A DNA stretch of 56,111 bases, from positions 1-56,111 of the forward strand of contig NZ_JOHR01000031.1 in assembly GCF_000719775.1 (NCBI RefSeq). Direction: 5' to 3'. Below are positions 1 through 6,202 of this stretch, one piece after another (position 1 is the first letter of the stretch; each line of letters begins with the position of its first letter). The DNA is from Streptomyces sp. NRRL F-5135. Its GTDB lineage: Bacteria; Actinomycetota; Actinomycetes; Streptomycetales; Streptomycetaceae. The position numbers were made by a program, and so were the translations under genes. Under the pieces are notes generated by a model. It was not told the origin of the DNA. It made no database searches and was given only the letters and a program-made list of their open reading frames with translations.

Positions 1-103
1 ACTTGCGGTCCCAGTAGGCGTTCTCCACTTCGATGCGGTCCTGGAGTTCGGCGCGGGTCAGCGTGGACAGGTCCGCGCGGGTGAGTCGCTTGAAGGCTGA
101 CAC
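1..103 (-). CDS. Small hypothetical protein, N-terminal part
   Basis: The window edge cuts this gene. A GTG start at 103 follows a clear AGGGAGG ribosome binding site, and 34 codons stay open to base 1. The product begins with two short helical repeats (KRLTRADL and STLTRAEL) and continues into IEVENAYWDR, so it is charged and probably helical. I recognise the style from small Streptomyces mobile-element proteins but no function. It lies downstream of the integrase terminator on the same strand. Confidence 0.6.
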   Translation of the reverse strand, partial: MSAFKRLTRADLSTLTRAELQDRIEVENAYWDRK

Positions 104-118
104 AGCTTCCTCCCTGTA

Positions 119-139
119 TTGGATAACTGTCATTATCAA
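119..139. repeat. Imperfect inverted repeat upstream of edge gene
   Basis: TTGGATAA (119-126) and TTATCAA (133-139) are inverted around a six-base centre, just upstream of the ribosome binding site of the edge gene. The position suits an operator or promoter element for that gene. A recombination half-site pair for the nearby integrase is another reading. No partner copy was seen elsewhere in the window. Confidence 0.35.
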
Positions 140-181
140 CCATCGAGTTGCGTGATCGCCAGAACTTCCAACGCGACGAAG

Positions 182-209
182 GGCCCCGCCCGTCGACCGG
201 AACGGGGCC
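182..209 (-). terminator. Hairpin after integrase gene
   Basis: GGCCCCG (182-188) pairs with CGGGGCC (203-209) across a 14-base loop, 15 bases past the integrase stop codon. There is no strong T-run, so it may be a weak terminator or a transcript-stabilising hairpin. Confidence 0.4.
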
Positions 210-223
210 GGCGACACGGTTCG

Positions 224-1243
224 CTATAGCCCGATGTCTTCGCTAGCTGCGTCGGTCCACTTGTCGGCTTCGCGGATGTAGCCCCAGAAGGCCGGAGAGT
301 TCTCGGCGTGCCCGGACTGCTCGCGGATCTTCTCTTCGCGCTTCCCGGCCCGGCGCGAGGTGGTGATGAATCCAGCCCGCATCGAGTGACCCGTCAATCG
401 GACGGAGAGCCCGGCGCGTTCGGCGTTGCGGGCGATAATCTCGCGGACGGCCTCGGGCGACAGGTGTCGTCTGTTGACGTTGCCCCAGACGTCGATGGGC
501 AGGAACGCGGGCCCCGCGATGTAACCTGCGGCGGCGTGCCAGGTGAGCCAAGCGCGGACAGGGCACGTATCGGGGTTGCGGCCGTAGCTGACGACGACGT
601 CGCGGGGCGGTCGACCCTTCACTGCGGGGACGTGGACTTCGAGCCCTTGGCTGACTTGGATGATGCCGTCTGAGCGGAGAGCCGCCACCTCGGCCGAGCG
701 CCCGGCGACGCTGAAGGCCATGAGCCAAAGGGCGCGGTCGCGGAGTCCAGTGAGCCCGTCGGCGACGGCGGCGTTCATCTGCCGGAGCTGTTCGGGGGTG
801 ACGGCTGCTGCCTTGCCGCGTCCGCGCGCCTGCCGCTCGGGGTCGTGCTTCAGCGGCTTGAGGGCTTGCCGGGCGGCAACGGTGGCAGCCTTCGGCACTT
901 CGATGCCGTGTTCGTTTCGGGCGGTGACGGTGACGCCGGTGATTCGTCGGTCGATGCTGTTGGGTGCGGCGAGTTTGATGGTGTCGAGCCAGACGACGAA
1001 CCCAACGAGCGTGCCCTTGGTGACAGCGGTCAAGGGCAGTGGCTGGCCGGAGCGTTCGGCGAGCCAGCCGTGGAACTCGGCCCACAGTGCCCAGTCGTTG
1101 GCGTAGCCGCGCTTCGTGTTGTGGGGGCGGATGGCGTCGAGGTGCTTCTCGGCTGCCTCTTCCATGGCGGCGAGGACGGCGAGCGTCGCAGCGTCGTAGA
1201 CGGCCGGGGCGGCGTCCGGCTGACGCGGGGCGAGGTCGGTCAC
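224..1243 (-). CDS. Tyrosine recombinase (integrase)
   Basis: Site-specific recombinase expected to integrate and excise the element. The C-terminal catalytic domain shows the family residues: Arg near residue 184 (GRSAEVAAL), a Lys near 208 (VKGRPPRD), HxxR near 286 (LTGHSMRAGF), His near 309 (SGHAENS) and the Tyr nucleophile near 320 (FWGYI). The N-terminal 110 residues look like a SAM-like core-binding domain (HNTKRGYANDWALW). I chose the GTG start at 1243 because GAGAGG lies about 8 bases upstream and it overlaps the stop of the upstream gene by four bases. At 339 aa it is of ordinary length. No tRNA gene lies next to it, so an intergenic or coding attB is likely. Confidence 0.9.
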   Translation of the reverse strand: MTDLAPRQPDAAPAVYDAATLAVLAAMEEAAEKHLDAIRPHNTKRGYANDWALWAEFHGWLAERSGQPLPLTAVTKGTLVGFVVWLDTIKLAAPNSIDRRITGVTVTARNEHGIEVPKAATVAARQALKPLKHDPERQARGRGKAAAVTPEQLRQMNAAVADGLTGLRDRALWLMAFSVAGRSAEVAALRSDGIIQVSQGLEVHVPAVKGRPPRDVVVSYGRNPDTCPVRAWLTWHAAAGYIAGPAFLPIDVWGNVNRRHLSPEAVREIIARNAERAGLSVRLTGHSMRAGFITTSRRAGKREEKIREQSGHAENSPAFWGYIREADKWTDAASEDIGL

Positions 1244-1503
1244 GACGGCATCCTCTCGTCGCCGACCCGAGTCAGATGGTCTCCGAGCTGCTCGATGACA
1301 TCGCGGTGCGCAAGGTCGCCAGAGCTGGGCTCCCGGATGCCGCGCCGACTGGAGGTGAGTCGGGCGCTGTACAGAACGGCTTCCTCGTCGAGCCAAGCCG
1401 CGACTTCGCGACAGACGGCATCGGCTACTTCCGATCGCGTCGCACCCGGACCTGCCGCCTCGGCGGCGGCGTAGACACGTCTCGTCAACTCTCCGTTGGG
1501 CAT
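1240..1503 (-). CDS. Small protein coupled to integrase
   Basis: An 87-residue, mostly helical, charged protein starting MPNGELTRRV. Its stop overlaps the integrase start (GTGA), so the two are translationally coupled. There is no ribosome binding site, but TACAAT sits five bases before the ATG, so the message is probably leaderless. Position suggests a recombination directionality or regulatory factor, but no DNA-binding motif is evident and this is inference only. Confidence 0.65.
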   Translation of the reverse strand: MPNGELTRRVYAAAEAAGPGATRSEVADAVCREVAAWLDEEAVLYSARLTSSRRGIREPSSGDLAHRDVIEQLGDHLTRVGDERMPS

Positions 1504-1508
1504 GTCTA

Positions 1509-1551
1509 ATTGTACCGTTTTTTCGCCCCCGATACGGCATGTTATCGGGGG
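1509..1551 (-). promoter_or_regulatory. Leaderless promoter and operator of integrase operon
   Basis: The -10 element TACAAT (minus strand, 1509-1514) ends five bases before the ATG at 1503. Upstream, CCCCCGATA (1526-1534) and TATCGGGGG (1543-1551) form a nine-base inverted repeat with an eight-base centre, covering the -35 region. That placement is typical of a repressor operator. An attP core is a less likely alternative. Confidence 0.5.
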
Positions 1552-1579
1552 CACCCATGCCCATCCGCTCGGAGTCAAA

Positions 1580-1600
1580 CCCGGGCTGCGTCAGCCCGGG
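1580..1600 (-). terminator. Terminator of phosphatase gene
   Basis: CCCGGGCTG and CAGCCCGGG form a nine-base stem with a three-base loop, followed on the minus strand by TTTGACT. The hairpin covers the stop codon of the phosphatase gene. Confidence 0.65.
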
Positions 1601-2316
1601 GAAGCCGACCGAAGGAGCACCGCGGCGGTGGCGTCGTCCCGCTCTCCGTTGCAGCCCTCGCGGGCGGCAGCGGTCAGGGCGTCGGCGAGAGCCTGCGGAT
1701 CCCGATGCGCGTGCACCAAGGCCTCCAGCTCGGCCTGGTTGACGGTGTCGTGGATGCCGTCGGTAGTGAGCAGCACCAGCGGGTCGGAGATCTCCGCTTC
1801 GCGGACGGTGGCCACGACGGCGGTGGAAAGGGCAGCCCGAACCCAGGCGTCATAATGGTGGGCCCGCTCCGGCGGGCCGTCTGGGTGTACCCGCCGGAGG
1901 AACTGGCCCATGGTCTGGTCGGTGGAGTACTGGCGGAGCCGCGTGCCGTCCCAGCCCCACGCGCGGGCGTCACCGACCCAGGCGATCCGGGTGGTGTCGT
2001 CTCCCGGGTCGGTGACGGCGACTACAGCGACGGCGTCCGGTTCGGGCTCCTCGTCGGCTCCGGGGTCGGCCACCAGTTCGCCGGCACTCAGGAGCCCGGC
2101 CAGGGCGCCGCGTCGGGCGGCGACACGGGCGACCACCTCGGCGAGCAGTGCGGACACAGAAGCCACGCGTTCGGAGTGCCCGATGCCGTCCACGACGGCG
2201 ACCGCCGCGGTTTGGTCGGCCAGTGTGTGCACTGCGGCGGCATCGCCGCTGAGGCCAGCCGTACCCGGTCGGGTCGACAGGGCGACGGTGACACTGATGG
2301 GCTCGATCGCTGTCAT
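1591..2316 (-). CDS. PP2C-type Ser/Thr protein phosphatase
   Basis: Metal-dependent phosphatase of the PP2C/PPM fold, 241 aa, essentially a single catalytic domain. Metal-binding Asp motifs appear in family order: AVVDGIG near residue 42, AWVGDARAW near 112-120, LTTDGIHD near 190 and ERDDATAAV near 228. No signal peptide or membrane segment is present, so it acts in the cytoplasm, presumably on phosphorylated host or element proteins. A TAGGCT element six bases before the ATG and the lack of a ribosome binding site point to a leaderless transcript. Its position beside the integrase suggests a cargo gene expressed from the integrated state (inference). The substrate is unknown. Confidence 0.8.
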   Translation of the reverse strand: MTAIEPISVTVALSTRPGTAGLSGDAAAVHTLADQTAAVAVVDGIGHSERVASVSALLAEVVARVAARRGALAGLLSAGELVADPGADEEPEPDAVAVVAVTDPGDDTTRIAWVGDARAWGWDGTRLRQYSTDQTMGQFLRRVHPDGPPERAHHYDAWVRAALSTAVVATVREAEISDPLVLLTTDGIHDTVNQAELEALVHAHRDPQALADALTAAAREGCNGERDDATAAVLLRSASPG

Positions 2317-2322
2317 GCCAAC

Positions 2323-2353
2323 AGCCTACGGAGGCGACCGACGGTGCCCTCAA
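2323..2353 (-). promoter_or_regulatory. Leaderless promoter of phosphatase
   Basis: TTGAGG (2348-2353) and TAGGCT (2323-2328) are separated by 19 bases on the minus strand. The -10 element ends six bases before the ATG, so transcription should begin at or next to the start codon. Confidence 0.45.
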
Positions 2354-2382
2354 CGTTCGGCTAACGCTTGCGGGGTTGACAG

Positions 2383-2411
2383 GGTGGGGCGGTGAAGGTC
2401 ACCGCCCCACC
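2383..2411. other. Eleven-base-pair hairpin
   Basis: GGTGGGGCGGT (2383-2393) pairs perfectly with ACCGCCCCACC (2401-2411) across a seven-base loop. It lies between divergently read genes and has no T-run, so it may be a structured or protein-binding site rather than a terminator. Confidence 0.4.
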
Positions 2412-2414
2412 GGC

Positions 2415-2439
2415 AGCGCATAAGGGAACGTTATGCGCT
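2415..2439. repeat. Perfect palindrome with 7-bp centre
   Basis: AGCGCATAA (2415-2423) and TTATGCGCT (2431-2439) are perfect nine-base inverted arms around the seven-base centre GGGAACG. It is AT-rich in its arms relative to its surroundings. Two inverted arms with a 6-8 bp crossover region is the usual layout of a tyrosine-recombinase core site, and the integrase lies 1.2 kb away. An operator for the flanking divergent genes is the alternative. Confidence 0.45.
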
Positions 2440-2482
2440 ACCTGGCGCTCAGCTGTCATACCCGGCCGCTACGCTCCCCGTC

Positions 2483-2686
2483 ATGCCTGAAGAGCAGCCG
2501 ATACAGTTCACCGTCCCCATGAAGCCGTCGTTCAGAGAGGTCGCTACACCCGAGACCGCCGTCGGTAAGCCGATGCGGTGGCGGATGGACGACAGCGTGA
2601 TGATGCAGGGCGTCGTGGTCGACTGGGCAGACGAACCCGACGGGAGCGTCACGCTCACAGTCGAAGCGTCCGCGCCAGAAGACTGA
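2483..2686 (+). CDS. Small hypothetical protein
   Basis: 67-residue acidic protein with a beta-rich middle (VGKPMRWRMDDSVMMQGVVVDW). There is no ribosome binding site. TACGCT ends seven bases before the ATG, so translation is probably leaderless. A strong terminator follows the stop. No family recognised. Confidence 0.55.
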   Translation: MPEEQPIQFTVPMKPSFREVATPETAVGKPMRWRMDDSVMMQGVVVDWADEPDGSVTLTVEASAPED

Positions 2687-2692
2687 CATGAC

Positions 2693-2726
2693 GAAGCCCC
2701 GCCCTCCCGTAGGAAGGCGGGGCTTC
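2693..2726. terminator. Bidirectional terminator
   Basis: GAAGCCCCGCC (2693-2703) pairs with GGCGGGGCTTC (2716-2726). It is followed by TTTC on the plus strand and sits between two convergent genes, so it probably serves both the small rightward gene and the leftward Ro60 gene. Confidence 0.75.
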
Positions 2727-2736
2727 TTTCTGCCAG

Positions 2737-4356
2737 TCAGGCGGCCTTCGACGCCCACGGCCACGCGGCATTCCGCCCGGCTTCGAGGAGCGGCACCATC
2801 CGGAAGGCGGCGTCGGTGAGCCCACCGAACGTGTGCCGCTGCCCGCGCCCGGACGGGGCGTGCCCGGCCTGGTAGCCGACGAGGTTCCAGGTGTACAGCG
2901 GAGTCGTCTGCGGGATGGACTGGTCGACTTCGACGTGGTCGTGGCCGGCCTGCTCGTCGGTGACGATGACGACGCGGTCATGACGATGGAACTCCTGGCG
3001 GAGCGCTGCTGCGGTGTCAGTGCCGCCACCAAGGAACCATCCTCCGTCGCGCCACTTCTTCACGTCGCCGAGGACTGAGCCGCCGCGGGTGAGCGGGAAA
3101 GCCTTCGTCTTTGCCCCGGGTGCGTCGTTCATGTAGTAGCTGGCGGAGGAGAAAGAGACGACGTCGGCATCGCTGCATCGCTGGCCAAGGGCAATGCCGA
3201 AGAGGGCGGCGGCGTCCCAACGCATGAGGCTGCCGTCGCGGGAGAAGGACTCGTTCATCGAGCTGGACGTGTCGACAAGGATGAGCGTTCGGCCGCCGAG
3301 TTGCGGGATGTTCGCTAGGGACGCGGTGAGCGCCTTCTCCAGAGCATGCCCCCAGCTCAGCGAAGGGGCCGCGTTGAACGCGGAGTAGAACCGCATCGGC
3401 AGCTGGCGGGACTTGGCGACCTGTTCCGGGTCGGCGAGCCTGGCCGCGACCTGGGCTGCGACGTCGTCCGAGACGCCCGCCTCGTCGAAGTTGCGGAGGT
3501 TCCGCAGCAGGGCCATGTAGCCCATGGACGGAATGAGCGCCTCCCACAATTCCGCCTTGTCGACCTTCATGCCAGCCATGGACAGAGCGGCTTCCCACGT
3601 GAGGCCGGCGGCCTGCAACTGCTCCGGGTTGAGGAGGATGTTCGGGTCCTGCTGCACGAACTCGGCGAAGGCCAGGTTGCGCGCCAGGGTCGGCAGGCTG
3701 TCGGGATCGGGTACGGTGCCGCGCTTGTGGCGCCGGTCGAGCGAGTACTGGAACAGGTCGCCCTGCCAGGGCTTCGCCGGGTCGGGGCTGGCGTGGACGA
3801 GGTTGAGGACGTCGCCGAAGCGGTAGCCCTTGGAGTCGGTGTCGTACTTGAGGAGCGACCGCTCGTTGTAGAGGCGCTGTACGGCGTCGGCGATGCCCCG
3901 CTTCACCGGCTTGGGGAGCTTGCGGCCGTACTTCGACGTCCAGTAGCCGAGCATCTCCCCCGGCTCGTCGGCCCGCTGGAGTACGGAGTCGATGGCCTGC
4001 CGAGAGTAGCCAGCCACGCCGGCTTCGAGGCGGGCCTTCGTGAACTCGGCGGCGCCGACGAGGGATGCGGTGCGCATGTTGGCGTCCGAGCGGAGCCAGC
4101 GGAGGAAGGCGGTGCACCAGTCGGGGTCGATGACGGCGACCTGGCGGATGAGCTGTGTGTACCGGTCATCGCGCTGGCCGCCCTTCTCGTAGAAGGTGTC
4201 GGTGCCGACGAAGTTGTCGACGGCGAGGAGGAACAGCTCAGACTTGGTGTCGCGGAGGTAGCCGGTGCCGCCCTGGTGGTTGGTAGTGCGCTCCCCGGTT
4301 GTGGTCACGGGCGAGTGGGCGGCGGGTCGTGCGCTGCGGTGGTTGAAGCGGGACAT
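2737..4356 (-). CDS. rsr: Ro60/Rsr-type TROVE RNA-binding protein
   Basis: Ring-shaped RNA-binding protein that holds noncoding Y RNAs on its outer surface and takes 3' ends of other RNAs into its central cavity. In bacteria such as Deinococcus, Rsr works with exoribonucleases in RNA processing and quality control. At 539 aa it matches full-length Ro60. Residues of about 30-350 form the helical TROVE part. A vWA-like domain follows with an intact MIDAS motif, LVDTSSSMN near residue 359. The start ATG at 4356 lies six bases after GAGGGG, which is also the 3' arm of a terminator hairpin. Two Y RNA-like genes sit directly upstream on the same strand. No exonuclease gene is nearby, so any partner would come from the host (inference). 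Confidence 0.9.
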   Translation of the reverse strand: MSRFNHRSARPAAHSPVTTTGERTTNHQGGTGYLRDTKSELFLLAVDNFVGTDTFYEKGGQRDDRYTQLIRQVAVIDPDWCTAFLRWLRSDANMRTASLVGAAEFTKARLEAGVAGYSRQAIDSVLQRADEPGEMLGYWTSKYGRKLPKPVKRGIADAVQRLYNERSLLKYDTDSKGYRFGDVLNLVHASPDPAKPWQGDLFQYSLDRRHKRGTVPDPDSLPTLARNLAFAEFVQQDPNILLNPEQLQAAGLTWEAALSMAGMKVDKAELWEALIPSMGYMALLRNLRNFDEAGVSDDVAAQVAARLADPEQVAKSRQLPMRFYSAFNAAPSLSWGHALEKALTASLANIPQLGGRTLILVDTSSSMNESFSRDGSLMRWDAAALFGIALGQRCSDADVVSFSSASYYMNDAPGAKTKAFPLTRGGSVLGDVKKWRDGGWFLGGGTDTAAALRQEFHRHDRVVIVTDEQAGHDHVEVDQSIPQTTPLYTWNLVGYQAGHAPSGRGQRHTFGGLTDAAFRMVPLLEAGRNAAWPWASKAA

Positions 4357-4357
4357 G

Positions 4358-4379
4358 AAAAACCCCTCACGTGGAGGGG
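4358..4379 (-). terminator. Terminator overlapping rsr ribosome binding site
   Basis: On the minus strand CCCCTC, loop CACGT, then GAGGGG form a six-base-pair hairpin directly followed by TTTTT (4358-4362). It would end the Y RNA transcript. GAGGGG is also the only Shine-Dalgarno candidate for rsr, so the folded hairpin would both stop transcription and hide the ribosome binding site. Confidence 0.7.
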
Positions 4380-4392
4380 AGGTCCAGCAGTG

Positions 4393-4535
4393 GGGGTGCC
4401 CGAGATCAAGGTCGGTGACGGGAACGTAGGTGCTCTACCGATTGAGCTACGGGGGCCGAAGCCTCCGGCGGGACTCGAACCCGCAACCGCCCCATTAACA
4501 GTGGAAGTAACCGTCGCCTGCGCACCGGGCACCCC
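4393..4535 (-). ncRNA. Y RNA-like RNA with tRNA-like module
   Basis: About 143 nt, ending just upstream of rsr. The ends pair perfectly: GGGGTGCCCG (5', 4535-4526) with CGGGCACCCC (3', 4402-4393). Next come the paired conserved strands expected of a Ro-binding site, 5' GTGCGCAGG and 3' CCTTGATCT, then an inner helix (GACGG with CCGTC). The distal part holds a T arm, a capped acceptor-like stem and a D arm (separate entry). The 3' CUUGAU element resembles the CUUGAC element of known Y RNAs. It shares the architecture and both conserved strands with the second RNA upstream. It is probably transcribed with that RNA and ends at the hairpin before rsr. Confidence 0.85.
4432..4484 (-). ncRNA. Circularly permuted tRNA-like module
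   Basis: In 5' to 3' order on the minus strand: T stem-loop GCGGG-TTCGAGT-CCCGC (4484-4468); acceptor 3' strand CGGAGGC (4467-4461); a TTCG tetraloop (4460-4457); acceptor 5' strand GCCCCCG (4456-4450), pairing 6 of 7; TA; and D stem-loop GCTC-AATCGGTA-GAGC (4447-4432). The T and D arms are canonical, but their order is reversed relative to a tRNA and the acceptor ends are joined. No anticodon arm exists; the Ro-binding stem takes its place. This is the effector module known from bacterial Yrl RNAs, not a translating tRNA. Confidence 0.85.
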
Positions 4536-4544
4536 GGTGCTGTG

Positions 4545-4615
4545 CCTCCCGAGATCAAAGTCGGCGTGCGGCGTGATTCACCCAAAGAAGTAGCCGCGGC
4601 CTGCGCACCGGGAGG
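4545..4615 (-). ncRNA. Minimal Y RNA-like RNA
   Basis: About 71 nt. CCTCCCG (4615-4609) pairs with CGGGAGG (4551-4545). Inside lie the same conserved strands as in the neighbouring Y RNA, 5' GTGCGCAGG and 3' CTTTGATCT, and then an inner helix GCGGC with GCCGC. The closing and inner stems differ in sequence from the neighbour but keep pairing, which is compensatory evidence for the fold. The distal loop is only about 20 nt and has no tRNA-like module. An eight-base linker separates the two RNAs, so a joint precursor is likely. Confidence 0.75.
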
Positions 4616-4634
4616 TGCATGAAGTTGTGCGATC

Positions 4635-4640
4635 AGAGTA
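4635..4640 (-). promoter_or_regulatory. Possible -10 element of Y RNA-rsr unit
   Basis: TACTCT (minus strand) fits the actinobacterial TANNNT pattern and lies 20 bases before the first closing stem of the minimal Y RNA. No convincing -35 hexamer is visible, so the call is weak. Confidence 0.3.
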
Positions 4641-4795
4641 CACACAGGCGGCGGCATCAGCGTTGAGTTTTCTGGCGCGCCATCAACCACCCCTCCACTC
4701 TTTGGTCACAACTCAGTCACCTCTTGACTGCACACGCAACGCTCCCCCTACATCGCTCGTTACGGTCATCGCTCACGTACCACCCAGGGGGGACC

Positions 4796-5434
4796 ATGAA
4801 GACCCGTATCGGCATCGCCGCGCTCGCATGCGCCGCGGCCCTCACACTCGCCGGCTGCAATCCAGAACCCGCCGATAGTCGCAACCCCGCTACCGAGGCA
4901 CCGCCCAAGGAGCCAGCCAGCGCTACTCCCAGCGCCACGGAGAGCCAGGAAGCAGAGCCCGCCGCCGTGCCCGACTTCGTCGGCATGGGCCTCCAGTCCG
5001 CGCAGGACACCGCACAGGCCCAGGGCTTCTACAGCCTGGAGTCGCACGACAGCACCGGGCGAGCACGTCTCCAGGCACTCGACCGGAACTGGAAGGTCTG
5101 CAGCCAGAGCGTGAAGGCCGGCAGGACCGTGCCCGTCGACACGACGCTCGACTTCGGCACGGTCAAGCTGGAGGAAGAGTGCCCGGCGGCCGACGAGAAG
5201 GAGCCCGAGGCGACGGGCGGGAAGATGCCTGATCTGGGGGGCAAATCGGTGAAGGCGGCTCGCACGGCCCTCGACCCGGGCACCTCGATCACGGTCACGG
5301 ACGCGAACGGCGACCGGATGGTGCTGATGGAGAGCAACTGGCAGGTGTGCACGCAGGATCCGTCGCCCGGCAAGGCTCTCACCGGGCAGCCGGTTGAGCT
5401 GACCGCGGTCAAGTACGAGGAGAGCTGCCCGTGA
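4796..5434 (+). CDS. Lipoprotein with two PASTA-like repeats
   Basis: Exported lipoprotein of 212 aa. It has a lysine/arginine N-region, a hydrophobic stretch and lipobox LAGC with Cys21. After an acidic, proline-rich linker come two PASTA-like units, about 57-125 (VPDFVGMGLQSAQDTA) and 144-212 (MPDLGGKSVKAARTAL). Each ends with paired cysteines (KVCSQ...EEECP and QVCTQ...EESCP), suggesting a disulfide per unit. PASTA domains in other proteins bind peptidoglycan fragments. The start at 4796 follows AGGGGGGA. It is co-transcribed with the next lipoprotein and reads away from the lysis genes, which suggests a cell-surface trait of the carrier cell (inference). Confidence 0.8.
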   Translation: MKTRIGIAALACAAALTLAGCNPEPADSRNPATEAPPKEPASATPSATESQEAEPAAVPDFVGMGLQSAQDTAQAQGFYSLESHDSTGRARLQALDRNWKVCSQSVKAGRTVPVDTTLDFGTVKLEEECPAADEKEPEATGGKMPDLGGKSVKAARTALDPGTSITVTDANGDRMVLMESNWQVCTQDPSPGKALTGQPVELTAVKYEESCP

Positions 5435-6147
5435 CCCCCCGGAGAGTTCTCCCCGTCGTCGTGCTGGCCCTCATGCTCACCGGGTGCGGCGGAGGTTCCG
5501 ACAGCAGCGACGCGAAGCCGAAGACCGCAGCGACGGCGAGCGAGCCGGCTGCCGAAGAGTCGCCGACTGAGATGCCGACTGACTGTTCCAATGAGGATCT
5601 GAGTCAGGCGGAGTGGATGGAAAGCTGCTCTGGCACAGAAGGGAGCAAGGGCGGAAGTTCGCAGCCCACCACTGCGGGCCCGCTTGAACTTGGCACACCG
5701 GTACCCACGACGGGCGACGGTGGGACGGGGGTCCTGGAGATGACGCCCACGACGGTCGTGTACTCGAAGGACGGTGCCGGGAACGATCCGGACAAGGACG
5801 TGTTCGCTGTGGTTACGGTGAAGCAGCGGCCGACGACTGCCGCTCCGGCTGCGGAGGTCCCGCCGATGAGTGGCGGTGGCTGGTCGTGGATCGCGCCAGA
5901 CGGGCAGTCGATCGACGAGGGCAACGGCCAGTCGTTCAACGTCGTCATGGACGACTTCGGCGCGGCCGGCCCCGTGCAGCCGGGCTCGTTCGTATGGGAT
6001 GCAGCGGTCTTCGATCTCACCGCGGCGCAGGCGAAGGGCGGCACGCTCGTGTACGTCGACAGCGAGGAGACCGCCTTCCGGTGGAAGATTCCTGCCGCAG
6101 ACAGTGGCCCACAGGTCGCTGAGGTGAAGGAACAGCTGAAGTTCTGA
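5431..6147 (+). CDS. Lipoprotein, DUF4352-like exported domain
   Basis: 238-aa lipoprotein with lipobox LTGC (Cys19), coupled to the preceding gene by a GTGA overlap. A Ser/Thr/Glu-rich linker to about residue 90 leads to a beta-rich domain (LEMTPTTVVYS, FAVVTVKQRPT, FNVVMDDFG, FRWKIPAAD) that resembles the immunoglobulin-like DUF4352 family of Gram-positive exported proteins. Function is unknown. Together with the PASTA-like partner it may alter the envelope of the lysogen or block superinfection, which is inference. Confidence 0.7.
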   Translation: MTPRRVLPVVVLALMLTGCGGGSDSSDAKPKTAATASEPAAEESPTEMPTDCSNEDLSQAEWMESCSGTEGSKGGSSQPTTAGPLELGTPVPTTGDGGTGVLEMTPTTVVYSKDGAGNDPDKDVFAVVTVKQRPTTAAPAAEVPPMSGGGWSWIAPDGQSIDEGNGQSFNVVMDDFGAAGPVQPGSFVWDAAVFDLTAAQAKGGTLVYVDSEETAFRWKIPAADSGPQVAEVKEQLKF

Positions 6148-6161
6148 CCGGGAGCGCGGCA

Positions 6162-6200
6162 ATGCCCCCACCGCCCGCCGGATGGCGAGGGTGGGGGCAT
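6162..6200. terminator. Convergent hairpin terminator
   Basis: ATGCCCCCACC (6162-6172) pairs with GGTGGGGGCAT (6190-6200). It separates the rightward lipoprotein operon from the leftward lysis block and probably acts from both sides, though no T-run follows. Confidence 0.6.
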
Positions 6201-6202
6201 CG

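Noticed and set aside
2415..2439. Protelomerase resolution site of a linear plasmid-prophage
   Set aside because: The palindrome is only 25 bp with an asymmetric centre and no protelomerase gene is present.
4432..4484. A functional tRNA gene
   Set aside because: T and D arms are in reversed order, acceptor ends are joined by TTCG and no anticodon arm is present. It fits a Y RNA module instead.
3346..4593. Long rightward reading frame antisense to rsr
   Set aside because: It mirrors the high-GC third positions of the rsr gene, has low-complexity Gly/Val/Glu sequence and no ribosome binding site.
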